Source of the DNA: Flavobacteriaceae bacterium NBU2977
GTDB taxonomy: Bacteria > Bacteroidota > Bacteroidia > Flavobacteriales > Flavobacteriaceae
Assembly: GCA_019931105.1 (NCBI GenBank)
Contig: JAIOUW010000001.1
Span: forward strand, 310,001-374,000
Reading direction: 5' to 3'
Length of the DNA: 64,000 nucleotides
The translations under genes and the position numbers were made by a program. Below the pieces are notes generated by a model, which made no database searches, was not told where the DNA came from, and saw only the letters and a program-made list of their open reading frames with translations. Positions 27,497-35,612 of this stretch are shown piece after piece (within the stretch, counting starts at the first letter, position 1; each line of letters begins with the position of its first letter).

Positions 27497-28318
27497 ATGG
27501 ACCTCTCCCTTATTCCCCAACTGAAACATATCGACAGCAATAACTTTTTTCTTCTTTCCGGCCCATGTGCCATCGAAGGGGAGGATATGGCCCTACATAT
27601 TGCCGAAAAAATAGTTTCGGTAACCGACAGATTAAAGATTCCCTATGTTTTTAAAGGAAGTTTTAAAAAGGCAAACCGCAGTCGGGTAGATTCTTTTACG
27701 GGAATCGGCGATGAAAAGGCCCTTATAATACTCCGAAAAGTTTCGGAGACTTTTGAAATTCCCACAATAACCGACATTCATCAAGAATCGGATGCCAATA
27801 TGGCGGCCGAATACGTCGATGTACTTCAAATACCCGCTTTTTTGGTCCGCCAGACCGATTTGGTCGTGGCCGCTGCCAAAACGGGGAAAGTCGTCAACTT
27901 GAAAAAAGGCCAGTTCATGTCTCCTGAGAGTATGAAACATGCCGTTACCAAAGTCACCGATTCAGGTAACGACCAAGTATGGATTACCGATCGGGGTACC
28001 ATGTTCGGTTATCAAGATATGGTAGTCGATTTCAGGGGCATTCCGACGATGAAGCATTATGCACCTGTAGTGTTGGATGTTACCCATTCGTTACAACAGC
28101 CCAATCAGACTTCCGGAGTAACGGGCGGACGACCAGAACTTATCAATACCATTGCCCGAGCGGGAATTGCAACCGGTGTCGATGGCATCTTTATCGAAAC
28201 GCATTTCGATCCTTCGAACGCCAAGAGCGATGGGGCCAATATGTTGCCTTTAGATCAACTTGAAAAGCTTTTGACCAATTTGACCTTGTTGCGCAAAACT
28301 GTGAACGAATTAAAATAG
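27497..28318 (+). CDS. kdsA: 3-deoxy-8-phosphooctulonate (KDO-8-P) synthase
   Basis: 273 residues. Condenses arabinose-5-phosphate with phosphoenolpyruvate in the first committed step of KDO (lipopolysaccharide core) synthesis. The chosen start MDLSLIPQLKHI matches usual KdsA length; the frame opens earlier at a TTG. Motifs are LLSGPCAIEG, FKGSFKKANRSRVDSFTG, QIPAFLVRQTDL, KKGQFMSPESM, RGTMFGYQDMVVDFR and the late HFDPSNAKSDGANMLPL. A TATCTTTG -7 box ends 15 bases before the start. The stop is only 7 bases before the sulfatase start, so the two are probably co-transcribed. Confidence 0.96.
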   Translation: MDLSLIPQLKHIDSNNFFLLSGPCAIEGEDMALHIAEKIVSVTDRLKIPYVFKGSFKKANRSRVDSFTGIGDEKALIILRKVSETFEIPTITDIHQESDANMAAEYVDVLQIPAFLVRQTDLVVAAAKTGKVVNLKKGQFMSPESMKHAVTKVTDSGNDQVWITDRGTMFGYQDMVVDFRGIPTMKHYAPVVLDVTHSLQQPNQTSGVTGGRPELINTIARAGIATGVDGIFIETHFDPSNAKSDGANMLPLDQLEKLLTNLTLLRKTVNELK

Positions 28319-28325
28319 ACGGACT

Positions 28326-29942
28326 ATGACGAAAAGTTTTCGCCGCTATCTAATAACTATTATTGCGCCGTTTCTTTTTTTTGTCTCTTGCGGAAGGGAA
28401 AAACTTCAAAAAAAAGAACCCAAAAGGCCGAACATTGTCTTCATAATGTCAGACGACCATGCCTATCAGGCCATAAGTGCTTATAACGATAAACTGATCC
28501 AGACCCCGAATATCGACCGTATCGCCAAAGAAGGTATGCTTTTTACCAACGCCACGGTCACCAATTCGATCTGCGCACCTTCTCGTGCCGTGATCTTGAC
28601 CGGGAAGCATTCGCATATCAATGGAAAAATAGACAATCTCTCGCCTTTCGATACGACCAATGTGACCTTTCCACAGCTCTTGAAAGCATCGGGCTATCAA
28701 ACGGCCATGTTCGGCAAACTTCATTTCGGAAACAACCCGAAAGGGTTCGACGAGTTTAAGATTCTTCCCGGTCAAGGCGATTACTACAATCCGCGATTTA
28801 TTACCTCTAAAGGAGATACGACGGTTACCGGTTATGTGACCGATATCATTACCGACCTTACCTTGGACTGGATGGAAAGACGTAGAGATACAACAAAACC
28901 TTTTTTGTTGATGTATCTGCACAAGGCACCTCACCGTACATGGATGCCGGCCCCTCGACATTTTAAAGCGTTTACCAAAAAGACCTTCCCCCTACCCGAC
29001 AATCTCTTTGATGACTATTCCGATCGGGGCACAGCGGCCGAAACGGCCGAAATGAGGTTGTTAAAGCACATGCAACTTTCATACGACCTTAAGATTCCCG
29101 ATAGCATTGCTGACCGGCTCGATATAAAAAACTGGAACCAACTAGGCAATCGTATTGACCGGCTTAGCCCTGAGCAGCGTGCGGTCTGGGACTCTGTCTA
29201 TAACCCCATCGCGGAAAGCTTTGCGAAAGAATTCCCGACCATGAACGATTCGATCTTGACGGTCTGGAAATATCAGCGTTACATGCAAGATTACTTGGGA
29301 TCTATTGCGGCAGTCGATGAAAATGTTGGCCGCCTGTTGGATTATTTGGACAATAAGGGGCTTAGCGACAACACGGTAGTCGTCTATACCTCTGATCAAG
29401 GTTTTTATCTCGGTGAACACGGGTGGTTCGATAAACGGTTTATGTACAATGAATCTTTTAAAACCCCCTTGTTGATAAAGTGGCCTAACGTAATAAAACC
29501 GGGTATTACCGAAGATGAAATGGTGCAGAACCTTGATTTTGCACAGACTTTTTTAGAGATGGCCGAAACCACGGCTCCGGCCGATATGCAAGGAGAGAGC
29601 CTTCTGCCTCTTTTAAAAGGCGATAAAAAGGGTTGGACGCGCGATGCAGTGTACTACCACTATTACGAATACCCTGCGGAACATGCCGTAAAACGGCATT
29701 ATGGCATTGCCAATAAAGCGTATAAGATTATTCATTTTTACCACGATACGGATGAATGGGAACTCTACGACCTGAAGCAGGACCCAAATGAAATGCGCAA
29801 CGTGGCCAACGACCCCTCTTATGCCAATGTATTTTCAAAGATGAAGGCCGATCTGGCAGAAATCCGCATCAAGTACAAAGATTCCGAAGAACTGGATAAA
29901 AAGTTTATTCAGCGCTACCGTGACGCAGGACGGATTGAGTAG
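28326..29942 (+). CDS. Sulfatase lipoprotein with CAPSR motif
   Basis: 538 residues. A lipoprotein signal (FLFFVSCGREK, Cys22) is followed by the sulfatase fold: NIVFIMSDDHAYQAIS for metal binding, formylglycine motif ICAPSR with Cys83, ILTGKHSHING, MYLHKAPHRTW, YTSDQGFYLGEHGWFDKRFM and C-terminal ELYDLKQDPNEMRN, a DUF4976-like end. The pattern is that of S1-family arylsulfatases acting on sulfated glycans. It lies 7 bases behind kdsA; there is no obvious metabolic link between KDO synthesis and desulfation, so the pairing may be a positional accident or shared growth-phase expression. Confidence 0.92.
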   Translation: MTKSFRRYLITIIAPFLFFVSCGREKLQKKEPKRPNIVFIMSDDHAYQAISAYNDKLIQTPNIDRIAKEGMLFTNATVTNSICAPSRAVILTGKHSHINGKIDNLSPFDTTNVTFPQLLKASGYQTAMFGKLHFGNNPKGFDEFKILPGQGDYYNPRFITSKGDTTVTGYVTDIITDLTLDWMERRRDTTKPFLLMYLHKAPHRTWMPAPRHFKAFTKKTFPLPDNLFDDYSDRGTAAETAEMRLLKHMQLSYDLKIPDSIADRLDIKNWNQLGNRIDRLSPEQRAVWDSVYNPIAESFAKEFPTMNDSILTVWKYQRYMQDYLGSIAAVDENVGRLLDYLDNKGLSDNTVVVYTSDQGFYLGEHGWFDKRFMYNESFKTPLLIKWPNVIKPGITEDEMVQNLDFAQTFLEMAETTAPADMQGESLLPLLKGDKKGWTRDAVYYHYYEYPAEHAVKRHYGIANKAYKIIHFYHDTDEWELYDLKQDPNEMRNVANDPSYANVFSKMKADLAEIRIKYKDSEELDKKFIQRYRDAGRIE

Positions 29943-29983
29943 GCAATCGGTTGTTCGTCGATGGTAACTGATCGATGATATAT

Positions 29984-30060
29984 GTCATTCCAAGTACGAC
30001 GAATTGAAGTAAAGAATTGAACACACGGTCATCATGCCGAGCGACCCGATGATTCCTCTG
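29984..30060. repeat. Two degenerate copies of a GTCATTCCGAGCG-type intergenic repeat
   Basis: GTCATTCCAAGTACGACGAA (from 29984) and GTCATCATGCCGAGCGACCC followed by GATTCCTCT (30028-30060) look like decayed copies of an intergenic repeat of the form GTCATTCCGAGCGnAGCGAG GAATCT that I know from bacterial genomes. Read by eye only. Confidence 0.4.
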
Positions 30061-30112
30061 AAAAGTGATGCCTCGTCGCGCCAAAAGGGCTTCCGCGGTA
30101 TGCCAATAAAAA

Positions 30113-30484
30113 CTATTCTCGCTTATAAAACCCCTTATGCCGCAAAGAATAAGCCTCTTTCAAGACTTCGATCAAAACGGTATCATCGATTTCTTCCAAA
30201 GTTGCATAACGTAGTGACCTCACAACCTTACGCTTCTCCGAGACCATCTTATCTAAGTGCAAGGTAAGATGGGCCGAATTCCAAAAGGCAATATCAACAA
30301 ACTTGCCCTTGTACGAGGCGTTCAAATAGCAAATTGGCTGCTTGCCCACATAAAAACAGGGAATATTCCACTTGTATTTCATATCGACCTCGGAAAACAC
30401 CGATTCGATGACCGCCTTTAGGTGCAGCAAAATACTGCGGTAGGGATCGTGGCGTGACAGTATGTACTCTTCAGCAGGATTCAT
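30113..30484 (-). CDS. DUF1801 (YdhG-like) protein
   Basis: 123 residues, no signal peptide. It fits DUF1801: an N-terminal helix (MNPAEEYILSRHDPYRSILL), the LKAVIESVFSEVDMKYKW segment, IPCFYVGKQPICYLNASYKG, then DIAFWNSAHL and a basic end with YSLRHKGFYKR. The family is small, cytoplasmic and of unknown function; some members occur with iron homeostasis genes. The gene is single and divergent from the creD locus. Confidence 0.85.
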   Translation of the reverse strand: MNPAEEYILSRHDPYRSILLHLKAVIESVFSEVDMKYKWNIPCFYVGKQPICYLNASYKGKFVDIAFWNSAHLTLHLDKMVSEKRKVVRSLRYATLEEIDDTVLIEVLKEAYSLRHKGFYKRE

Positions 30485-30545
30485 ACCCTAAAGATAAAAA
30501 AGACGATCATTTTACTTGGGCCAATGTATTTTATCGATTTTTTAT

Positions 30546-30593
30546 TTGATGCGCCAAAAATAAAATTAACTTTGCATTTCAAAGTACTTTAAA
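30546..30593 (+). promoter_or_regulatory. Promoter plus operator of the creD-locus regulator genes
   Basis: TTG (30546-30548), 18-base spacer and TAACTTTG (30567-30574), an exact Bacteroidota promoter. It overlaps a 25-base element (30569-30593) containing CTTTG-5 nt-CAAAG and the palindrome AAAGTACTTT. The same element, with a single difference, is upstream of creD (31513-31537). The product of the winged-helix gene in this operon is the obvious candidate for binding both, which would be autoregulation. Confidence 0.65.
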
Positions 30594-30594
30594 A

Positions 30595-31203
30595 ATGGAT
30601 TCAAAAAAATATCTAGAAGATCTAACCCACATCAAGGATATGATGCGACGGTCTTCCCGTTTTTTATCTTTAAGTGGCCTTTCAGGTATTCTGGCCGGTC
30701 TTTACGCCATGGCCGGAGCTACCATTGCTTATATCTTTCTTTTTCCCCCGAAAGGTGAATACCTAACCCTGCACAGTTGGAATTTTAAGCTAAGTGTTGC
30801 ATTATTATTGGTAATCGCATTACTCAGCATGCTTACGGCGTACTTGTTGACCACAAAAAAAGCAAGAAAGAACAACGAGAAAATATGGGATGAAACCACC
30901 AAACGGTTGCTCTTCCATTTCTTGGTGCCATTGATTACAGGTGGCCTCTATATTCTTATTAAACTGAACAGCCAGCATTACGGATTAACGGCTTCATTAA
31001 TGCTTATTTTCTATGGATTGGCCTTGTTGAACGCCTCTAAATACACCTTGGGAAATGTGCAGTATTTGGGTGTGGCGGAAATCATATTAGGATTGGTCTG
31101 CGCCGTTTTTCCAGGTTATGGTTTTTGGTTTTGGGTCGTAGGTTTCGGAGTTTTGCACATCGTTTATGGAAGCCTGATCTACTGTAGGGAGGAAGCCACT
31201 TGA
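30595..31203 (+). CDS. Multi-pass membrane protein of the creD locus
   Basis: 202 residues with about six hydrophobic segments (LSGILAGLYAMAGATIAYIFL, LSVALLLVIALLSMLTAYLL, LLFHFLVPLITGGLYILI, GLTASLMLIFYGLALLNAS, VAEIILGLVCAVFPG, FWFWVVGFGVLHIVYGSLI). No named domain was recognised. It starts the operon with the winged-helix regulator, which begins 2 bases after its stop. It may be a sensor or anchor for the regulator, but nothing in the sequence proves that. Confidence 0.75.
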   Translation: MDSKKYLEDLTHIKDMMRRSSRFLSLSGLSGILAGLYAMAGATIAYIFLFPPKGEYLTLHSWNFKLSVALLLVIALLSMLTAYLLTTKKARKNNEKIWDETTKRLLFHFLVPLITGGLYILIKLNSQHYGLTASLMLIFYGLALLNASKYTLGNVQYLGVAEIILGLVCAVFPGYGFWFWVVGFGVLHIVYGSLIYCREEAT

Positions 31204-31204
31204 T

Positions 31205-31498
31205 ATGGGACTGATAGACAACATCAACAAAACATTCGACCATCGAATACGATTGGGCATAATGTCGGCCCTAATGGTAAACGACGATGTAGACTTTAAT
31301 CGCTTAAAAGAATTGCTCGATGTAACCGATGGCAATCTTTCAAGCCATACCAAAACCCTGGAAAATGCCGAATATATAGCAATAGAAAAGTCATTTATCG
31401 GCCGTAAGCCAAATACCCGGTACCGGATGACCCGTAAAGGCCGTGAAGCCTTTAAAAAACATATTGAAGCGTTGGAAAACCTTTTGAAAAAACACTAA
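31205..31498 (+). CDS. Winged-helix transcriptional regulator
   Basis: 97 residues, a single winged-helix DNA-binding domain: FDHRIRLGIMSALMVNDDVD, FNRLKELLDVTDGNLSSHTK as the recognition helix-turn-helix, then a beta wing (YIAIEKSFIGRKPNTRYRMT) and a C-terminal helix. The NLSSHTKTLE phrase matches a group of ArsR/MarR-like regulators common in Bacteroidota. It sits between two copies of the same operator and upstream of creD, so it most likely controls both promoters. Confidence 0.85.
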   Translation: MGLIDNINKTFDHRIRLGIMSALMVNDDVDFNRLKELLDVTDGNLSSHTKTLENAEYIAIEKSFIGRKPNTRYRMTRKGREAFKKHIEALENLLKKH

Positions 31499-31512
31499 TT
31501 TTTTTATCAATT

Positions 31513-31537
31513 TACTTTGTATTTCAAAGTACTTTAA
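31513..31537 (+). promoter_or_regulatory. Second copy of the creD-locus operator
   Basis: A 25-base element nearly identical (24 of 25 bases) to the one at 30569-30593, again containing CTTTG-5 nt-CAAAG and AAAGTACTTT. It lies 10 bases before the creD ATG. TTACTTTG (31512-31519) would serve as the -7 box, but the nearest TTG has a long 25-base spacer. Confidence 0.6.
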
Positions 31538-31547
31538 ATATTTTATT

Positions 31548-32915
31548 ATGGAAAATAACATACAAAAAATCGGAAACTGGTTTAAAAATTCAATCTCGGT
31601 ACGTATGGTCGTAGTAGGGTTCATACTATTGGTGTTGCTCATTCCGCTAAGCGCGGTCGAGAACCTTATCTTTGAACGGGGATTGCGACAGAACGAGGTC
31701 ATACAGGAAATCAACCAAAAATGGGGCAACCACGTAATTCTATATGGTCCCATCATCAAAGTACCGTACAAGGCCTATAAAAAAGAACGCATCTTCGATG
31801 AACGGACAAAAACCTACATCACAAGTCTCGAAGAAGAGTTTCACCAGGCCTATTTTTTTCCTGAAAAACTCAATGCCGATGTGAACATAGACACAGAATC
31901 ATTGGAAAGGGGTATCTATGAATCGGTGGTATACACTTCTGATGTAAACCTTGAGGGTGGCTATTCGGGGTTTGATTTTTCGCAACAGGAAATTTCCGAG
32001 AACGATATTTTATGGAACAAAGCGACCGTACTTTTTAAGACATCGAACCTGAAAGGGATCCGCAATGCGATTCAGATCGATCTTGGCCGGGAGCAACTTG
32101 CCCTAAAGCCACAATTCGATAATGGGCAGTTGAGCACCTTGGCCAGTGGCTTTATCAAAAATCCTTCAGTGCTACAACAAGGTCAAGTCGACTTTAGCCT
32201 TCAAATGAAAGTGAACGGAAGCGAGCGGTTGCAGTTTGTGCCGATAGGTCGCGAAACCCTCGTGCATATGGTATCCGATTGGCATTCGCCGAGTTTCAAT
32301 GGCAATTTTTTGCCCGATGACAAATCAAAAAAAATAACGGCGAACGGCTTCGAGGCCCATTGGAAGGTTTTGGAAACCAATCGACAGTTCGGTCAACAAT
32401 TTTTTGACCAATTGCCCGATCTGACCTCTTATGCTTTCGGCACCGACCTCATCATTCCCATAGACGATTATCAAAAAACGGAGCGCACCAGTAAATACGG
32501 ACTAATGATCATTGGTCTTACCCTACTGGTCTTTTTAATGATCCAGATTATCAGTAAGATCAATATCCATCCTTTTCAATATTTGATGATCGGGCTGGCC
32601 TTGGTTTTGTTCTACACCTTGCTCCTGTCAATTTCAGAACATCTGAACTACCTGATCGCCTATATGATCTCGGGGGTATCGACTGTAGGATTGATTACCC
32701 TTTATTCCCGATCTATCCTTAAAAGCAAGAAATTCACTCTTTTCATCCTAATATCGATGTCCGCACTTTACGGCTTCATCTATGTGATCATTCAACTCGA
32801 AAATTATGCGCTTTTGGTAGGCAGTATCGGTCTTTTTATCATTCTGGCCATCATAATGTTCGCGTCCAAAAAAATCGATTGGTCCGGACAGCAAAGGTTG
32901 CACATGGCGAAATGA
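31548..32915 (+). CDS. creD: Cell envelope integrity inner-membrane protein CreD
   Basis: 455 residues, matching the CreD family in length and layout: an N-terminal helix (MVVVGFILLVLLIPLSAVENLI), a large periplasmic part (about 40-310, with WGNHVILYGPIIKVPYK and YFFPEKLNADVNIDTESLER), and a cluster of six membrane helices at the end. CreD expression is linked to cell-envelope stress and beta-lactam responses in other bacteria. In Bacteroidota it is often preceded by a small winged-helix regulator, as here. A terminator hairpin closes the unit. Confidence 0.92.
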   Translation: MENNIQKIGNWFKNSISVRMVVVGFILLVLLIPLSAVENLIFERGLRQNEVIQEINQKWGNHVILYGPIIKVPYKAYKKERIFDERTKTYITSLEEEFHQAYFFPEKLNADVNIDTESLERGIYESVVYTSDVNLEGGYSGFDFSQQEISENDILWNKATVLFKTSNLKGIRNAIQIDLGREQLALKPQFDNGQLSTLASGFIKNPSVLQQGQVDFSLQMKVNGSERLQFVPIGRETLVHMVSDWHSPSFNGNFLPDDKSKKITANGFEAHWKVLETNRQFGQQFFDQLPDLTSYAFGTDLIIPIDDYQKTERTSKYGLMIIGLTLLVFLMIQIISKINIHPFQYLMIGLALVLFYTLLLSISEHLNYLIAYMISGVSTVGLITLYSRSILKSKKFTLFILISMSALYGFIYVIIQLENYALLVGSIGLFIILAIIMFASKKIDWSGQQRLHMAK

Positions 32916-32925
32916 CGATAACGTT

Positions 32926-32955
32926 CCGGTCAATCATCTTGACCGGGGCATTTTT
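32926..32955 (+). terminator. Terminator of creD
   Basis: A perfect 8-bp stem CCGGTCAA-TCATC-TTGACCGG followed by GGCATTTTT, 10 bases after the creD stop. Confidence 0.65.
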
Positions 32956-33125
32956 GACCTTTGGCGCATGAAAACATATTTTTTGAATATTAATGATGTT
33001 GACGCGCCCAGCGAAGACCCTATTCAAATGAAGGAATGATCAAATGGTCTTGACCAAATAAGTTGAAATAGCGCTTCAAAATACCTATCTTTCAAAAATA
33101 GGAGAATCCAAAAAATTCATTCGCT

Positions 33126-34295
33126 ATGAAAAATAGAGTGTTCCTATTCCTATTCGCTTTTCTGTTTGTCGCCTGTAACGCGTCGGATGATGGACCTTTT
33201 ATCAAGGTTGATCCTGGTGTTGAAATTGGTACTGATCCAAAGGAACATAACCCAGATTCCCAGAATGGCAATGACAATACCGAAACTTCAAGTGAACTTC
33301 TCGAGGACATTACTGCGGGGTTTCAACAGTTAATGACAATCTACGGATTTCAAGGCGCCCAGGTCGCCATAACCAGAAATAATAGATTGGTCTATCTAAA
33401 GTCTTTCGGCAAAGCCGACATCGATGCCAACGTAGATGTCGATCAAAACTCCCTTTTTAGAATCGCGGGAGTTTCGAAACCGATTACATTGACCGCTATA
33501 TCGAAACTTGTCGGTGAAGGTACGATAGAGCTAGACGACCTTGTTTTCGGTGAGGGTTCTTTATTGGGAACCAAATATGGCTCCCTTCCCTATGAAAGCG
33601 ATGAACTAGCGATCACGTTAGCCCACTTGATCGAGCACAAAGGTGGTTTTAGCGATATTCCGTACGATGTCATGTTCGACGATGTTAGCTTGACCCACGC
33701 CGATCTAATATCGAAAGTACTCAACGAACGGTCTTTGTCGCGCAGACCGGGTACGGAATATGAATATTCGAATTTTGGATACTCGCTCTTGGGCCGAATC
33801 ATAGAAGAAGTCACAGGAAAAAGCTACGCAGCTTATGTAAAAGAGGCTATTCTTACACCAATGGGCATCACATCAATGCAAATTGGCAACAATGTAAAAG
33901 AAGAGGCCCTTGAACATGAAGTGACTTATTATGCCGATTATGATTCGCCTTATACCATGAACGTCAACAGAATGGATTCGCACGGCGGATGGATCGCCTC
34001 TGCGAAAGATCTGGCCCTATTTGCGATGAAATCGGATACCGAAAATTCCGTTCCCGACATACTGGAACCCGGTGAGCGTTTGGACTATTTGGAAACCGGC
34101 AATTGGAACCATAACGGTGCCCTACCTGGAACTTTGAGCGTATTACAGGTCAGTTACCCAACATCATATGTCGTTTTGCTAAACAATAGTGCCCCCGACT
34201 TTCAACAAATCATACAGGCCATTCGTGACTTTATGAGAGAAAAAACGCAAAACAGGGCAGAATGGCCGAATATCGATATATTGGATAATCAATAG
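33126..34295 (+). CDS. Beta-lactamase-fold (serine hydrolase family) lipoprotein lacking the catalytic Ser
   Basis: 389 residues with a lipoprotein signal (LFAFLFVACNAS). The body matches class C beta-lactamase-like serine hydrolases: LTAISKLVGEGTIELDD, the YSN motif (YEYSNFGYSLLGRIIEEVTG) and the HNG motif near the end (NWNHNGALPGT). The SxxK box, usually S-V-S-K, reads G-V-S-K here: residue 115 is Gly (codon GGA at 33468-33470), so the nucleophile is missing while the other two motifs are intact. It is either a non-catalytic binder or uses another residue. The gene stands alone. Confidence 0.85.
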   Translation: MKNRVFLFLFAFLFVACNASDDGPFIKVDPGVEIGTDPKEHNPDSQNGNDNTETSSELLEDITAGFQQLMTIYGFQGAQVAITRNNRLVYLKSFGKADIDANVDVDQNSLFRIAGVSKPITLTAISKLVGEGTIELDDLVFGEGSLLGTKYGSLPYESDELAITLAHLIEHKGGFSDIPYDVMFDDVSLTHADLISKVLNERSLSRRPGTEYEYSNFGYSLLGRIIEEVTGKSYAAYVKEAILTPMGITSMQIGNNVKEEALEHEVTYYADYDSPYTMNVNRMDSHGGWIASAKDLALFAMKSDTENSVPDILEPGERLDYLETGNWNHNGALPGTLSVLQVSYPTSYVVLLNNSAPDFQQIIQAIRDFMREKTQNRAEWPNIDILDNQ

Positions 34296-34490
34296 TCAAA
34301 CTTTCTTGGGCACTATGCCCTTAACTAAAGTAACGGCGGATCAATTTGGTTTATGGAGGGAGAACTGCTGGCCAAGCATTGTTCTTTGCCAGACCAATTA
34401 TCTAAAAGTTACCATTTCATAACGAAATCATATTGTTTTTGCTTAATTTGACAATGCATATTTGCGATAATTTTAAACAAACCGACCGAC

Positions 34491-35612
34491 ATGAAAAAAT
34501 TGACCTTAATTTGTTTTGCCCTATTGGGACCTTACATTATCGATGCCCAAACACATTCGCACGCGGGGACAAGCGCATTGGTATATCCTGACATTCCTGG
34601 GTATAAGACATTGAAAACAGACTTTCATATACATTCGGTTTTTTCCGATGGTAATGTTTGGCCCACCATCAGGGTGCAAGAAGCGCTTCGCGAAAACCTC
34701 GATGCCATTTCGCTGACCGAACACTTGGAATACCAGCCCCACAAAGAAGATATTCCGCATCCTGATCGCAACCGCGCCTATCACTTGGCCATGGCGGAAG
34801 CAAAGGAACATGACCTGCTCATAGTACCCGGTTCTGAGATTACCCGATCGGAACCCGTGGGCCATAGCAATGCCGTTTTTATTTCGGATGCGAACAAGCT
34901 ATTGCACGATAAACCTGAAAACGCTTTTGAAGCGGCCAATGAGCAAAAAGCCTTTGTCTTTTGGAACCATCCTGCCTGGCATCGCCAAAGTCCCACTGGT
35001 AACCCTATATTAAGTGATTTTCAAAAAGAACGCATCAAAAATGGAGAACTTCATGGTATCGAGGTCATCAACTCGGTCGATTATGCCGAGGAATCGCTTG
35101 CCCTTGCCCTAGAGCAAAACCTGACCATCATGGGTACAAGCGATGTACACGGACTCATTGATTGGGACTATACCGAGCATGGCAAACACCGGCCCATTAC
35201 GCTGGTCTTTGGCAAAGAGAAAAGTTTGGCAAGTATACGCGAAGCCCTTTTCGCAGGACGCACCGTGGCAGTTTACAATTCACTGATGGTCGGCAGACCT
35301 GAATACCTGAAACCGCTATTGAAATCGTGCATGAAGATCAATTCGGCAGCATATTTGAAGGACACACAAGTTCTTTCCGTGGAAATCGAAAATGTTTCCA
35401 GTAGCGACCTTATTTTTGAAAATGCCATGTCATTCAATTTTTATAGCAATGCGCCGATATTTACCATTGGTGCCGGCCAAAAAAAGGTGCTGCAAATCAA
35501 AACTTTGGAATTGCTGAACAATGCAACCTTAAAACTCAAAGCATTGGGAGCCTATACGGCCCCCAAGGAACATCCCGTAATCGAATGGTCGGTCGCGATT
35601 GAAAAAGATTAG
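34491..35612 (+). CDS. PHP-domain protein, Sb-PDE family phosphodiesterase type
   Basis: 373 residues with a signal peptide (LICFALLGPYIIDAQ). The PHP domain starts with DFHIHSVFSDG (metal-binding HxH then SDG), followed by ISLTEHLEY, VPGSEITRS, WNHPAWHRQ and GTSDVHG near 35140. This matches the annotation group called Sb-PDE family phosphodiesterase, periplasmic or exported enzymes cleaving organophosphate-type esters; the real substrate in this organism is not known. A C-terminal beta domain follows. The stop codon overlaps the end of the convergent T9SS gene by four bases. Confidence 0.85.
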   Translation: MKKLTLICFALLGPYIIDAQTHSHAGTSALVYPDIPGYKTLKTDFHIHSVFSDGNVWPTIRVQEALRENLDAISLTEHLEYQPHKEDIPHPDRNRAYHLAMAEAKEHDLLIVPGSEITRSEPVGHSNAVFISDANKLLHDKPENAFEAANEQKAFVFWNHPAWHRQSPTGNPILSDFQKERIKNGELHGIEVINSVDYAEESLALALEQNLTIMGTSDVHGLIDWDYTEHGKHRPITLVFGKEKSLASIREALFAGRTVAVYNSLMVGRPEYLKPLLKSCMKINSAAYLKDTQVLSVEIENVSSSDLIFENAMSFNFYSNAPIFTIGAGQKKVLQIKTLELLNNATLKLKALGAYTAPKEHPVIEWSVAIEKD

